Source: Kitasatospora sp. MMS16-BH015 (GTDB lineage Bacteria > Actinomycetota > Actinomycetes > Streptomycetales > Streptomycetaceae). Taken from it: a DNA stretch of 64,000 bases. This document shows, piece by piece, positions 7,115-16,336 of the stretch (the stretch's first letter is position 1; the number at the start of each line of letters is the position of its first letter). The translations under genes and the position numbers were made by a program. The stretch covers positions 558,001 to 622,000 of the forward strand of contig NZ_CP025394.1 in NCBI RefSeq assembly GCF_002943525.1, in the 5' to 3' direction. The notes under the pieces were generated by a model that was given only the letters and a program-made list of their open reading frames with translations, was not told the DNA's origin and did not search any database.

Positions 7115-10100
7115 TCAGCCCAGGCTGCCCCGCAGGGCCCGCAGGGTGTGCGCCGCCTCCGGCAGGCCGGCCGTGTCCGCCTCGGCGGCGGCACGGTCGA
7201 GGCGGACGCGGGCCGCCTCGCGGCGGTCCAGCTTGCGACCCTCGACCAGCGCGGCCAGCCGGACCGCCTCGAAGCGGGCCGGGCGGTCGGCGAAGCCCGC
7301 CGCGTCGTAGACGGCCACCGACTCCTCGAACGCGGCCAGCGCCTCCTCGAACCGCTCGGTGATGCCGTGCACCCGCCCCCGGGCGTAGAGGCACTGGGCC
7401 CGGTCCACCTCGACGCTGCGGAACTGCTCCCGCGCCGCCTCCGGGTACTCCTCCCGCAGCCGGTCGGCCTGGTCCAGGTACCCGAGCGCCTCCTCGGCGG
7501 CCTCGCCGCCCCGGCGGTCGGCCGCTTCGAGCGCCATGGTGCGCAGCGTCTCCGTGAGTTCGGCGACCAGCGGAGCCTCCCGGTGGGACTCCAGCGCCCG
7601 CCCCAGCGCGGCCCGCGCACCGTCCCAACTCCCGGCCAGCGCGAGTGCCCGGGCGGCGCCGGCGGCCGCCGAGGTGAGCGGCTCCTTCGCCGGCCAACCG
7701 CTCACCGCGTCCGCGAGCAGCAGGAACTGCGCGGCGGCCTCCCGGGGTTCGCCCACCGAGAGCAGCGCATTGGCCAGCTCCAGCCGGATCTGCGCGGTCA
7801 ACTCCTCGGCATCGGAGACGGCCCCGCCCTCACTGGTTCCGCCCTCACCGGTTCCGGCCGCACGGCGCTCGGCCGCAGCGGCGGCGTCCTCGTCACCCTC
7901 AGTCGCCGCAGGCCCGGCCGCCGCACGCCCGGTCGCCGCAGGCCCGACCGCCCCGCGCTCCGCAAGCAGGCCCGGCCGGGCAGCGGTGACGCCGTCGACC
8001 AGGGATTCCAGGATCGCCACCCCGTCCGCGGGCGAGCCCTGGGCGGAGAACGCGCGGGCCAGCTGGAGTCGGACCTCCCGGGCCTCCTCGGGCCGGCCCT
8101 CGCGGTCGAGGCGGGCCGCCGCCTCGGAGTAGGCGCGGACGGCCGTCCGGTAGCGGCCGGCCCGGTGGGCCAGGCCGCCGAGCATCCGGTGCAGGCCGGT
8201 CAGCTCGTCAGCGGGGGCCTCGGGCGTGGCCTCGGCCAGGCCGCGCTCCAGCTCGGCCATCGCCTCCTCCGACCGGCCCTGGCCGCTGATCGCGAGCGCG
8301 AGCAGCATCCGGGCCCTCGGCAGGCGCCAGGACCAGCCCTGCTGCTCGAAGATCTCCACGGCGCGGCGGGCGTCGGCCTCGGCCACCGCCCCGTCACCGT
8401 GCCCGGCCCGGTACTCCGCGAGCACCTCGTGGGCCACGGCCGGCTGCGCCCAGATGCCCCCGGCCAGGCCCTCGGCGATCAGCGCCTCGGCCTCGGCCAC
8501 GAACACCCCGCTCCACCGGGCGTGCTGCTCGGGCGATTCGGCGTGGAACATCACGTGCCGCGCGATGAAGACCCGGCACTGCCGCACCACGAGGCGCCGA
8601 CGCGGCGCCTGGTCCGCGTCGGCGTCCGCGTCCGCCGCGCCCCCGTCACCGGGGGCCTCCGCCACCAGCTTGTCGATCCGCCCGAGCAACTCCTCCAACA
8701 CCGGCCAGACCGCCTCCGCCGCCACGGCCTCACGCGAAGCCGCACCCTCGTCGGCGCCCGCACCCGCGCCCTCGTCGGATCCCTCGTCGGATCCCGCGTC
8801 GGCGCCCGTCCCCGCGTCCGGCCGGACCGCGCTGCACCACGCCGCCCGCGCCTGAGCAGCGATCGCCCGCGCGGGCAGGCCGGCGGCCGTGTAGGCGGCC
8901 ACCGCCTCCGCCAACTGCTCGGCCACCGTCTCCCAGTCGTGGCGCTCGGAGGCCCGGTGCGACAACTCCAACGCGATGTCGCCGCGCAGCCGTTCGTCCA
9001 CCGCCGCCGCGTCGTCCTGCCCGGCCCGCTCGATGATCGCGGCCCAGAGCACCTTGGCCCGGGGGTGCCCGATCTGGTCCAAGGCCCTTGCCTCGGCCAC
9101 GAGTTCGCCGAACTCCGCCGGCAGCTCGACCGGCGGTGCCGGAGCAGCCTCCACCGCAGGGGCCGGCCCCACCGGCGCCGAGATCTGCACCCCCAGGTTG
9201 AGCTGGGCCACCAGCGGCCGCACGGCCAGCCGCTTCCGGCGTCGGTCGGAGACCGCCTCGTTCCCGTTGCGCGCGTCGAACCGACCGGCCAACTGGTCGG
9301 CCTGTGCGGCGACTTCGGAGCGCAGCGCAGCCACCGTCCACTCGGTGCCGAGCGGGCCCGCGCAGGGCAGCTCGCCGTGGCCGGTCTCCACCAGGCGGGC
9401 GAGCAGCAGCTCCACGCCGGTGAGGAAGGCGAGCCGGTTGCTCGGGGCGGCGGTGAACTCGAAGGAGGCCCGGTTCTGGGCCAGCAGTTCGAGGCCGCGG
9501 GCCTCGTTGCCGGTCAGCGCGCAGAACTCCAGGTGGCGGCCGATAGCGGTGAGGGCGGATTCCTTGCCGCGCACCTTGCGGTAGCCGGCCAGGTGCGCGG
9601 CGCGGGCCTCCTCGTACCGGCCCAGGCGCAGCAGCGGCAGCAGGGCCAGTGCCTGGCTGCTGTGCGGCTCCTCCTCGCAGCCGCCCTCCTCGAAGAGCCG
9701 CAGCTCGGCCAGCCCGCGCTCGTCCTCGCCGTGCCGGAAGTGGTGGGCGGCCCGGCCGCGCGGTTCGCAGGCCCGGCAGTCGCTCAGCTGGGTGCGGGCC
9801 CGAGTGGCCCAGAGCTCGTACGCGAGCTGCTCGTTCTCGCCCAACTCCCGGGCCAGTTCGAACTCCTGGGCGTACACCGGCTGGAGGTCGTGGCCGGCCT
9901 CCTCGTACCGGCGGCGCATCTCGGCGATCCAGCCGCGCACGGCGGCCAGCGGCACGTCCGGGGTGGCGAGCAGGCCGGCGGTGACCCACTTGAAGTACCA
10001 GAAAAGCCGGTGCGTCTCGTACTCGTCGAACCAGCTGCGGTCCTCGTCCCAGAGCTGGAGCAGCCGGGCGAAGGCGACGGGGTACTTCACCGCCTCGCCG

Positions 10101-10285
10101 CTGCCGTGGTAGCAGCGCATCAACTCGACCAGGGCGGAGACGGTGACCTCGGGGTCGCCGAAGCTCTCGGCGGCGTCGACGAGTTCCTCCGCGATCGCGG
10201 CGGTGGCGCGCCCCTCGGGGCGCTCCCGGTTCGCCCGCAGGGCGGCGTAGAACTCGTCCCGGGTGGCGGGGGTGGTCTCGGTCAT
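7115..10285 (-). CDS. Giant tetratricopeptide-repeat (TPR) protein, HSP90 operon partner
   Basis: A 1056-residue, highly helical, Ala/Glu/Leu-rich protein. TPR-like helix pairs run through the whole length, clearest from about residue 600 to the end, where AYARGR, ALAAFEE and YDAAGFADR-type units recur at about 40-residue spacing. There is no signal peptide or membrane segment. An acidic low-complexity linker, Asp/Glu/Gly/Ala-rich, is seen near residues 480-510, and another Ala/Gly-rich linker near 770-800. ATG 10285 overlaps the HSP90 stop by 4 nt (ATGA), so translation is coupled. A scaffold or client-recruitment role next to an HSP90 is inferred from context only; no catalytic domain was recognised. 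Confidence 0.85.
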   Translation of the reverse strand: MTETTPATRDEFYAALRANRERPEGRATAAIAEELVDAAESFGDPEVTVSALVELMRCYHGSGEAVKYPVAFARLLQLWDEDRSWFDEYETHRLFWYFKWVTAGLLATPDVPLAAVRGWIAEMRRRYEEAGHDLQPVYAQEFELARELGENEQLAYELWATRARTQLSDCRACEPRGRAAHHFRHGEDERGLAELRLFEEGGCEEEPHSSQALALLPLLRLGRYEEARAAHLAGYRKVRGKESALTAIGRHLEFCALTGNEARGLELLAQNRASFEFTAAPSNRLAFLTGVELLLARLVETGHGELPCAGPLGTEWTVAALRSEVAAQADQLAGRFDARNGNEAVSDRRRKRLAVRPLVAQLNLGVQISAPVGPAPAVEAAPAPPVELPAEFGELVAEARALDQIGHPRAKVLWAAIIERAGQDDAAAVDERLRGDIALELSHRASERHDWETVAEQLAEAVAAYTAAGLPARAIAAQARAAWCSAVRPDAGTGADAGSDEGSDEGAGAGADEGAASREAVAAEAVWPVLEELLGRIDKLVAEAPGDGGAADADADADQAPRRRLVVRQCRVFIARHVMFHAESPEQHARWSGVFVAEAEALIAEGLAGGIWAQPAVAHEVLAEYRAGHGDGAVAEADARRAVEIFEQQGWSWRLPRARMLLALAISGQGRSEEAMAELERGLAEATPEAPADELTGLHRMLGGLAHRAGRYRTAVRAYSEAAARLDREGRPEEAREVRLQLARAFSAQGSPADGVAILESLVDGVTAARPGLLAERGAVGPAATGRAAAGPAATEGDEDAAAAAERRAAGTGEGGTSEGGAVSDAEELTAQIRLELANALLSVGEPREAAAQFLLLADAVSGWPAKEPLTSAAAGAARALALAGSWDGARAALGRALESHREAPLVAELTETLRTMALEAADRRGGEAAEEALGYLDQADRLREEYPEAAREQFRSVEVDRAQCLYARGRVHGITERFEEALAAFEESVAVYDAAGFADRPARFEAVRLAALVEGRKLDRREAARVRLDRAAAEADTAGLPEAAHTLRALRGSLG

Positions 10286-12153
10286 CGGGGGTCCTTGGTG
10301 CCGTTGTCGGCCGCCGGCGCGCCGGCGGCCTGGGTGGCGAAGTCGAGCAGGCCCAGGAACGAGCGGTTCAGCAGGGCGTGGTCGGAGGGTCGCAGCGGGC
10401 GGCGGGAGAGCAGCAGGGCCTGGCCGTAGAGCGCCTCGACGGCCGTCTCGGTCAGCTGCGGGTCGGCCGTGCCGGCCAGCTCCGCCAGCCGGCGGATCAG
10501 CGGGTTGAGGTGGTTGAGGATGAGCTGGGCGCGCGGGGCCGAGGAGCTCAGCGAGTTGAGGATGCCGGCCCACAAGTCGTCCGCCCCGGCGGAGAGTTCG
10601 GCGCGGCGGCGGTCGTGTCGGGCCTCCCGGTTGTCCACCAGCATCGCGGGCACGCCGACCGGCTGGAAGGAGCGCAGCGCCACGTCGGCGCCGAGCCGGT
10701 CGGCCACCGCGCGGGCCCGGGCCAGGAACGGCGCGGCGGCCAGCTCGGTGCCCGGGTCCACGCTGTCCAGGTGGGCGGTGACGGTCTCCGGGTCGAGGTC
10801 GGTCACGGTGGTGCCGGGGCGCACCTGCGGGAGCCGGTGCACGAGTTCGCGGTCGTAGACGTACCCGCCGTTGATCACGCCGAGGCCGGCGGCGGCCGCG
10901 ATCGAGGAGACCTGGCGGAACTCCTCCACGGTCTGGGTGACCAGCACCACCGGGTGGCTGCGGCAGAACTCGTCCAGGCTGACGGTGCCGTCGGTGGTCT
11001 CGAACGGCAGCCAGGGCAGCAGCAGCGCGAGCAGCTCGTCGTCGTAGCGGGCCAGCGCCTTGACGGCCAGGTGGTGCACGTCCAGGAACCGGCGCAGCAG
11101 CGCCAGGTCGCTGGCGGCCAGGCCGGTCAGCCACTGCCGGATCCGCTCGCCGATCGCGTCCCGGACGGCGGCCAGCGTCTCGTCGGCGTACAGCGCCTCG
11201 CGCGAGGCGGTGGGCCGCAGGCCGGTGGTGTCCACCACGCAGGCCGCGAAGAAGGCCCAGTCGGGGAGGAGTTCGGTGGCCTGGTCGGAGAGCAGCATGC
11301 CCTTGAGGTGCACCCGGTGGCCGGACCGCTTGGTCGGGTGGGCGGGCGTGGGCAGCACGAAGGCCACGCCCTTGAGGCCGACCAGCGGGATGTCCAGGTC
11401 GATGGTGTCCAGCGGGGTGAAGTCGAAGGTGGCCTTGCCGTAGGCGGCCAGCGCCTCCCGGCGGGCCAGCGGCGAGCGGTACGCCCGCTCCCAGACCGGC
11501 GGGGTGTCGTTCACCCGGGTCGCCTCGCCGTGCCGGTCCACCACCGCCACCTCGTAGCGGAGCAAGGACCCGAAGTGGCGGGCCAGTTGGAGCACGGTGC
11601 CGGGCTCAAGCCACTGGCTGCCATCGGCCCGAGGGGTGAGCGTCACGGTGGTGCCGGGCTCGGTGACGGTGCCGGCGGGCAGGGTGCGGATGGCGTACGT
11701 GCCGTCGCTGCGCCCGCGCCACTCGACGGCGGGGGCACCGGGCGTCTTGGCGCTGCGCGAGACCACCAGGATCTCGTCGGCCACCACGAAGCAGGCCAGC
11801 AGGCCGATGCCGAACTGGCCGATGAAGTCGGCCCGGGCCTCGGCCAGGTCGAGGTCGCCGTCGGCGGTGCGCTTGGAGGAGCGGCCGATGGTGGCCAGGA
11901 AGGTGTGCACGTCGGCCTCGGTCAGGCCGACCCCGGAGTCCTGCACGGTGATGCCGCCGCCGACCCCGGTGCGGATGGTGATCCGGGCGGGGGCCTCGGG
12001 GTCGAGCGCGCGGCGCGCGGTGATCGCGTCCACCGCGTTCTGCATCAGCTCGCGCAGGTAGACCCGGGGCGAGGAGTAGAGGTGGTGGGAGAGCAGGTCG
12101 ACGAGGCCGCGGAGGTCGACCTGGAAGGTGTGGCCCGGCTGGTTGGTGGTCAC
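10282..12153 (-). CDS. HSP90 family chaperone (divergent HtpG)
   Basis: A 623-residue ATP-dependent chaperone. The GHKL ATP site is complete: RELMQNAVDA (Glu35 and Asn39), QDSGVGL (Asp72), IGQFGIGLLA, and a GTTVTL strand. In the middle domain the catalytic-arginine segment reads TASREALY. The C-terminal part is divergent from E. coli HtpG and does not end in MEEVD. GTG 12153 was chosen because AGGAG lies 8 nt upstream; an earlier in-frame ATG has no ribosome site and would overlap the preceding gene. The gene begins 11 bp after the DUF4034-like gene and overlaps the giant TPR gene by 4 nt. Having TPR-type proteins on both sides recalls eukaryotic HSP90 with TPR co-chaperones, but that parallel is inference. 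Confidence 0.92.
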   Translation of the reverse strand: MTTNQPGHTFQVDLRGLVDLLSHHLYSSPRVYLRELMQNAVDAITARRALDPEAPARITIRTGVGGGITVQDSGVGLTEADVHTFLATIGRSSKRTADGDLDLAEARADFIGQFGIGLLACFVVADEILVVSRSAKTPGAPAVEWRGRSDGTYAIRTLPAGTVTEPGTTVTLTPRADGSQWLEPGTVLQLARHFGSLLRYEVAVVDRHGEATRVNDTPPVWERAYRSPLARREALAAYGKATFDFTPLDTIDLDIPLVGLKGVAFVLPTPAHPTKRSGHRVHLKGMLLSDQATELLPDWAFFAACVVDTTGLRPTASREALYADETLAAVRDAIGERIRQWLTGLAASDLALLRRFLDVHHLAVKALARYDDELLALLLPWLPFETTDGTVSLDEFCRSHPVVLVTQTVEEFRQVSSIAAAAGLGVINGGYVYDRELVHRLPQVRPGTTVTDLDPETVTAHLDSVDPGTELAAAPFLARARAVADRLGADVALRSFQPVGVPAMLVDNREARHDRRRAELSAGADDLWAGILNSLSSSAPRAQLILNHLNPLIRRLAELAGTADPQLTETAVEALYGQALLLSRRPLRPSDHALLNRSFLGLLDFATQAAGAPAADNGTKDPR

Positions 12154-12164
12154 TGGTCTGGCTC

Positions 12165-13199
12165 CTACTTCGCCTTCTTGCACTGCTGACGGGCGGTGGC
12201 GAAGACCCGGCCCGGGTCTCCGTAGAGCTGCCAGGGCGAGGCCGTCGGGCGGTCGCCGATCAACTCGAACAGCTGCCGGGCGCTCACCTTGTCGTCCGCG
12301 AGCCAGAACGCCATCGCGAAGGCGTTGAGCGCGGGGTAGGGCGACTCGGTGGGGGCGTACTCGGGGTGCAGCACGGACTCGGCCGCGGCCTTGCGCAGGT
12401 CGAGGATCACCTCGGGCTGGGTGATGTAGGCGGCGTCCTCACCGTTGGTCAGGTCGAGCCACTGCTCGAGGTGCGCGTGGGCGCTCAGCGCGCCGAGGCT
12501 GCTGCCGGGCGCGGCCTGGGCCCGCGCTTCGCGGGCGAAGGCGTGCATCTCCTCGTGCGAACCGCTCCACTTGGCGCAGACCTGCTGGAGCATCGCCAGG
12601 TGCAGGTTGAGGTCGCCGGGCGAGCGGCGCCGCCCTGCCTCGAACCGGCGGCGGGTCACCTCGGGCCCGTGCTCCAGGCCGCGCGAGACGGTGGTCAGGA
12701 AGTACCAGGGCGCGGCCGCGTCCGGGTCCAGCTCGGCGGCGGCGTACAGGTGCTCCTCGGCCAGGGCGAGGCGCTGGTGGAACAGCTCGAACTGCTCCCG
12801 GCTGACCTGCGAGGCCCGCGCCCCGCTCCGCGCCTCCCAGGCCCAGCCCACGTGCCGGGCCCCGCAGACCGTCCGGGCCAGCGCGTCCTTGGGCCGGCTG
12901 CCGCCGATCTCCAGCAGGAAGTCGCCGCCGAGCCCGTCCACGGAGCCGATCAGCCAGTTCAGCCGGCTGTGGTCGCCCCGGTCCCGGCAGGGCTGCAGGA
13001 TCGCCGCCACGGCCTCCCAGTCCTTGCCCGTCACGGCCCCGCGCAGCTTGGTCAGCTCCGGGTCGTCGTGGTTGTGGCCGAGCGGCACCGGCTTGACCCC
13101 GGACGCCGAGCGCCCGGAGCCCGTGCCGCGCTTGCCGACGGCGCGCGCGGCCAGGAAGCCGGCGATCAGCACCGGCCCCAGGAACGAGAGGTTCGACAC
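12165..13199 (-). CDS. Membrane-anchored TPR-like protein (DUF4034-like)
   Basis: A 344-residue protein. The first about 20 residues (SNLSFLGPVLIAGFLAAR) form one hydrophobic anchor with a following positive patch. The rest is helical and resembles the DUF4034 group as I remember it: a KDWEAV...ILQPCRDRGD start, an AWEARSGARASQVS segment, LDPDAAAPWYFL and FAREARAQAAPG. GTG 13199 has GGAAGG 6 nt upstream, whereas frames further upstream lack a ribosome site and read as low-complexity. It is the first gene of the HSP90 operon, with 11 bp to the HSP90 start. Function unknown; a membrane-tethered partner for the chaperone is an inference. Confidence 0.75.
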   Translation of the reverse strand: MSNLSFLGPVLIAGFLAARAVGKRGTGSGRSASGVKPVPLGHNHDDPELTKLRGAVTGKDWEAVAAILQPCRDRGDHSRLNWLIGSVDGLGGDFLLEIGGSRPKDALARTVCGARHVGWAWEARSGARASQVSREQFELFHQRLALAEEHLYAAAELDPDAAAPWYFLTTVSRGLEHGPEVTRRRFEAGRRRSPGDLNLHLAMLQQVCAKWSGSHEEMHAFAREARAQAAPGSSLGALSAHAHLEQWLDLTNGEDAAYITQPEVILDLRKAAAESVLHPEYAPTESPYPALNAFAMAFWLADDKVSARQLFELIGDRPTASPWQLYGDPGRVFATARQQCKKAK

Positions 13200-13488
13200 G
13201 AATATCCTTCCGACAGCCGTACCGGTGCCTGATTCACCCGGCCGGCAGCGGCAGGCTATCGGACCCCCGCGACAGCCCGACAACGCAATATCCCCGGCCC
13301 GGTCCGATTGTCCGGTTCTGCGCACGAACATCCCCCCGCGCCCCCGCTGGCCTGGGATTTCGCCCGTCCCGGCTGCGCCCTCCGGGTGGACCGCCGGACG
13401 CCACGCCTCCGCTTGCCGCCCCATCCGCCACGCCGGCCGCAGACTCGACGGATCCGGTCAGCCCTTCCGACTGCAAGGTGATCCGACG

Positions 13489-14655
13489 ATGCGTCTGCCG
13501 GCCCTGGCGGTCACCGCCGCGCTGCTCACCACCGCCACGGCCTGCACGGCCTCCCCCGCCCCGGCCCCCGCGCCGACGCCCAGTCCGGCGGCCTCCTCCG
13601 CCGCCGGGCCGCGCCCCTTCACCCTGGTCGCCTCGGGGGACGTGCTGCCGCACAAGGAGATCATCCAGCAGGCCGCCGAGGACGCGGGGGGCGCCGGCTA
13701 CGACTTCACCAGGATGTTCGCCGGGATCAAGCCCGTGGTGCAGGGCGCCGACCTGGCGATCTGTCACATGGAGACGGTCTACGGCCCGGACGGCGGCCCG
13801 TTCACCGGCTGGCCCACCTTCAAATCGCCCCCGCAGGTGGCCCGCGCGCTCAAGGAGACCGGGTACGCGGCCTGCGACACCGCCTCCAACCACACCCTCG
13901 ACGACGGCGCGGCCGGCATCCGCCGCACCCTGGACGCCCTGGACGCGGCCGGCCTGCGCCACACCGGCTCGGCCCGCACCGCCGAGGAGGCCGCCGCCCC
14001 GGCCCTGCTCCACGTGCACGGCGCCACCGTGGCCCACCTCGCCTACACCTACGGCACCAACGACTTCCCGCTGCCGGCCGGTCAGCCCTGGGCGGTCAAC
14101 CTGATCGACGGCGACCGGATCCTCGCCGACGCCAAGGCGGCCCGCGCCGCCGGGGCCGACCTCGTGCTGGTCAGCCTGCACTGGGGCACCGAGTGGCAGG
14201 ACGAGCCGAACGAGCAGCAACTGGCCCTCACCAAGCAGCTGACGGCCGGGCAGCCGGCCGACGCGCCCGTGATCGACCTGATCCTGGGCACCCACGCGCA
14301 CATCCCGCAGGCGTACGAGAAGGTCAACGGCACCTGGACGGTCTACGGGATGGGCGACCAGCTCGCCGGGCACATGTTCGACTACACGGGAGCCGAGGAC
14401 CCGCGCGGCAACTGGAGCTCGATCGCCCGCTTCACCTTCTCGCCCCCGGCCGCGCCGGGCCGCCGCTGGCAGGTCACCAAGGCCGAGGCGATCGCCCAGC
14501 TCACCGACCTCGGCCCGCCGTACCGCGTGCTCGACCTCGCCGAGGCGGCCCGTCTGCACCCGGACCGCACCGACTACGCTCGGGCCCTGGCCCACATCCG
14601 CTCGGTGGTGCTCAGCCGTGGCGCGGCCGCAGCGGGGCTCTCCTTCGCCCCCTGA
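13489..14655 (+). CDS. CapA-family (poly-gamma-glutamate synthesis type) metallophosphatase lipoprotein
   Basis: A 388-residue exported protein. The N-terminus has a hydrophobic stretch and the lipobox-like TATACTAS, followed by a Pro/Ala/Ser linker to about residue 40. The catalytic domain is of the CapA/metallophosphoesterase type: VASGDVLPHKE near the start, NHTLDDG, LVSLHWGTEW and GTHAHIP supply the usual metal-binding Asp, Asn and His residues. It probably acts on the cell surface in polymer anchoring or hydrolysis, but in Streptomyces the role is not established. ATG 13489 has AAGGTG 8 nt upstream. It lies divergent to the HSP90 operon, and an aldo/keto reductase starts 12 nt downstream. 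Confidence 0.85.
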   Translation: MRLPALAVTAALLTTATACTASPAPAPAPTPSPAASSAAGPRPFTLVASGDVLPHKEIIQQAAEDAGGAGYDFTRMFAGIKPVVQGADLAICHMETVYGPDGGPFTGWPTFKSPPQVARALKETGYAACDTASNHTLDDGAAGIRRTLDALDAAGLRHTGSARTAEEAAAPALLHVHGATVAHLAYTYGTNDFPLPAGQPWAVNLIDGDRILADAKAARAAGADLVLVSLHWGTEWQDEPNEQQLALTKQLTAGQPADAPVIDLILGTHAHIPQAYEKVNGTWTVYGMGDQLAGHMFDYTGAEDPRGNWSSIARFTFSPPAAPGRRWQVTKAEAIAQLTDLGPPYRVLDLAEAARLHPDRTDYARALAHIRSVVLSRGAAAAGLSFAP

Positions 14656-14667
14656 GGACGTCCCCCC

Positions 14668-15672
14668 GTGCCCACCGCACTCCCCCATTCCCCCTCCTCT
14701 TCATTTTCCTCCTCCTCCGTCGCTCGCTTCGGCCTGGGCACGGCCGCCGTCGGACGGCCGGGGTACATCACCCTCGGCCGCGCGGCCGACCTCCCGGCCG
14801 AGCGCACGGTGGACGCCCTGCGCGAGCGCACCCACGAGCTGCTCGACGCCGCGTACGCGGCCGGCGTGCGCTACTTCGACTCGGCCCGCTCCTATGGGCG
14901 GGCCGAGGAGTTCCTCGGCGGCTGGCTGGCGGCCCGGCCCGAGGCGGCGGCCAAGGTCACCGTCGGCAGCAAGTGGGGCTACACCTACACCGCCGACTGG
15001 CGCACCTCGGGCGTGGCCGCGCACGAGGTCAAGGAGCACTCGGTCGCGGTGTTCGACCGTCAGATCACCGAGACCCGGGCCCTGCTCGGCCGCCACCTGG
15101 ACGTGTACCTGGTGCACTCGGTCACCCCGGAGAGCCCGGCGCTCACCGACCCGGCCCTGCACGAGCGGCTCGCCGCCCTGGCCGCCGAGGGCGTCCGGGT
15201 CGGCCTCTCCACCAGCGGACCGGCCCAGGCCGAGGCGATCCGCGCGGCCCTCGCCCTCACCGTCGACGGCCGGCCGCTCTTCTCCGCCGTCCAGTCCACC
15301 TGGAACCTGCTCGAGACCTCCACCGCCCCCGCCCTCGCCGAGGCCCACGCGGCCGGCTGGCTGGTCGTGGTCAAGGAAGCCATGGCCAACGGCCGCCTGG
15401 CCGACCGCAATGCCACCGGCCCCGACACCGCCCCCCTCCGCACCGCCGCCACCGAGGCCGGCACCACCTGCGACGCCCTCGCCCTCGCCGCAGCCGCCGC
15501 CCACCCCTGGGCCGACCTCGTCCTCTCCGGCGCCGCCACCCCGGCCCAACTCACCTCCAACCTCACCGCCGCCACCCTCACCCCCACCCCCGCCGACCTG
15601 ACCCCCCTCACCCCCATGTCCGAGCCCGCCGAAACCTACTGGCGCACCCGAGCCACCCTCCCCTGGTCCTGA
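14668..15672 (+). CDS. Aldo/keto reductase
   Basis: A 334-residue NAD(P)H-dependent oxidoreductase with an (alpha/beta)8 barrel. The catalytic tetrad can be read in place: Asp and Tyr in FDSARSYGRAE, Lys in VGSKWGY and His in YLVHSVT. Cofactor-phosphate contacts near the C-terminus are less clear; LVLSGAATPAQL fits the usual position. It starts at GTG 14668, 12 nt after the CapA-like stop, with GAGGAC upstream, so the two are probably one transcript. The substrate is unknown. The 3' third has extreme C-ending codon use (long Pro/Thr/Ala runs of ACC/CCC), but no frameshift. Confidence 0.9.
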   Translation: MPTALPHSPSSSFSSSSVARFGLGTAAVGRPGYITLGRAADLPAERTVDALRERTHELLDAAYAAGVRYFDSARSYGRAEEFLGGWLAARPEAAAKVTVGSKWGYTYTADWRTSGVAAHEVKEHSVAVFDRQITETRALLGRHLDVYLVHSVTPESPALTDPALHERLAALAAEGVRVGLSTSGPAQAEAIRAALALTVDGRPLFSAVQSTWNLLETSTAPALAEAHAAGWLVVVKEAMANGRLADRNATGPDTAPLRTAATEAGTTCDALALAAAAAHPWADLVLSGAATPAQLTSNLTAATLTPTPADLTPLTPMSEPAETYWRTRATLPWS

Positions 15673-15679
15673 CCGCCCG

Positions 15680-15769
15680 TCACCCGTTCCGCAAGAACCG
15701 CAGGTAACAGGCCCCGAACACCAACACGATCCCCACGTTCACCATCAACCGGGACTGATACAAGAGCCG
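15680..15769 (-). pseudogene. C-terminal remnant of a membrane protein
   Basis: Reading the minus strand gives a protein-like tail RLLYQSRLMVNVGIV followed by LVFGACYLRFLRNG and a stop. This looks like the last transmembrane segment of a small integral membrane protein, but nothing upstream continues it: the opposite strand from about 15759 carries a different coding frame. I read it as a gene fragment left by a deletion or rearrangement. Confidence 0.4.
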
Positions 15770-16172
15770 CGGCGCCGTCGTCACGGCCGTAGCCCTGGTC
15801 GCCGCCGGCGTCACCCCACCGGCCCTGGCCGCCGCGAGCTGGGAGGAGGCCTCCGACGACGTCAACGCCCTGAGTGAGGAAGCCTCGACCCTCTACTCCT
15901 CCACCCCGGCCAACCGCGCCATCGGCGGAGCCCTCCACCAACCCCCCGACTTCTCGCACGCCGACCGCCCCGAAACGCACGCTCTGGCCGAGTTCGCCGC
16001 CCAATGCGCCACCGGCTCCCGCACCCCCGTCCTCGACGTCCTCGTCGACCCGACCACCGGCGCGAACGCCCTGGTCTTCCCCACCCTCGCCCACACGGCG
16101 AGCAGCATCCTGATCGGCCGCGACGAGACCGGCGCGGGCGTCGGCATCTTCTGGTCCAACTTCGACGGCTGA
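15759..16172 (+). pseudogene. 5'-truncated secreted-protein-like frame without a start codon
   Basis: From the stop at 15756-15758 a 137-codon frame runs to TGA 16172 with normal actinobacterial codon bias but no ATG, GTG or TTG near its beginning. It opens with a signal-peptide-like run (AVVTAVALVAAG, then PALA) and continues with SWEEASDDVNALSEEA and ALVFPTLAHTASSILIG. The start has apparently been lost at the same point where the minus-strand membrane-protein tail is cut. If a CTG start is used, a small exported protein could still be made. I do not recognise the family. Confidence 0.45.
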
Positions 16173-16283
16173 GGCGGCCGGCCGCAGACCTGACGGCGGG
16201 TTCGATTCCGCCGACATGTGGTCATCGTCCCGGCCGGCGATGCCTCCCCTGCCAACTGCAACGCGGTCGCTGAGACTGTGCGT

Positions 16284-16317
16284 CAGCCGTTCGGGTCGGC
16301 AGCGACCCGAACGGCTG
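16284..16317. promoter_or_regulatory. Perfect 15-bp inverted repeat with 4-nt loop
   Basis: The arm CAGCCGTTCGGGTCG (16284-16298) pairs perfectly with 16303-16317 across the loop GCAG. It ends 20 nt before the macrodomain ATG. It may be a terminator for read-through from the left, or a leader hairpin or operator of the macrodomain gene. There is no U-tract. Confidence 0.7.
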
Positions 16318-16336
16318 CGGCGCGAGCGTGGCGGCC

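Noticed and set aside
5225..10429. Very long open frame on the plus strand opposite the methyltransferase, MerR-PP2C and TPR genes
   Set aside because: It is rich in Arg, Gly, Pro and Val repeats, has no family motif and mirrors minus-strand genes with clear domains; it is an antisense shadow caused by high GC.
16194..16213. tRNA T-arm-like sequence (CGGCGG-GTTCGATT-CCGCCG)
   Set aside because: The loop has 8 nt and no acceptor, D or anticodon arm is found nearby; it could be a chance hairpin or old attachment-site scar, but there is no integrase.
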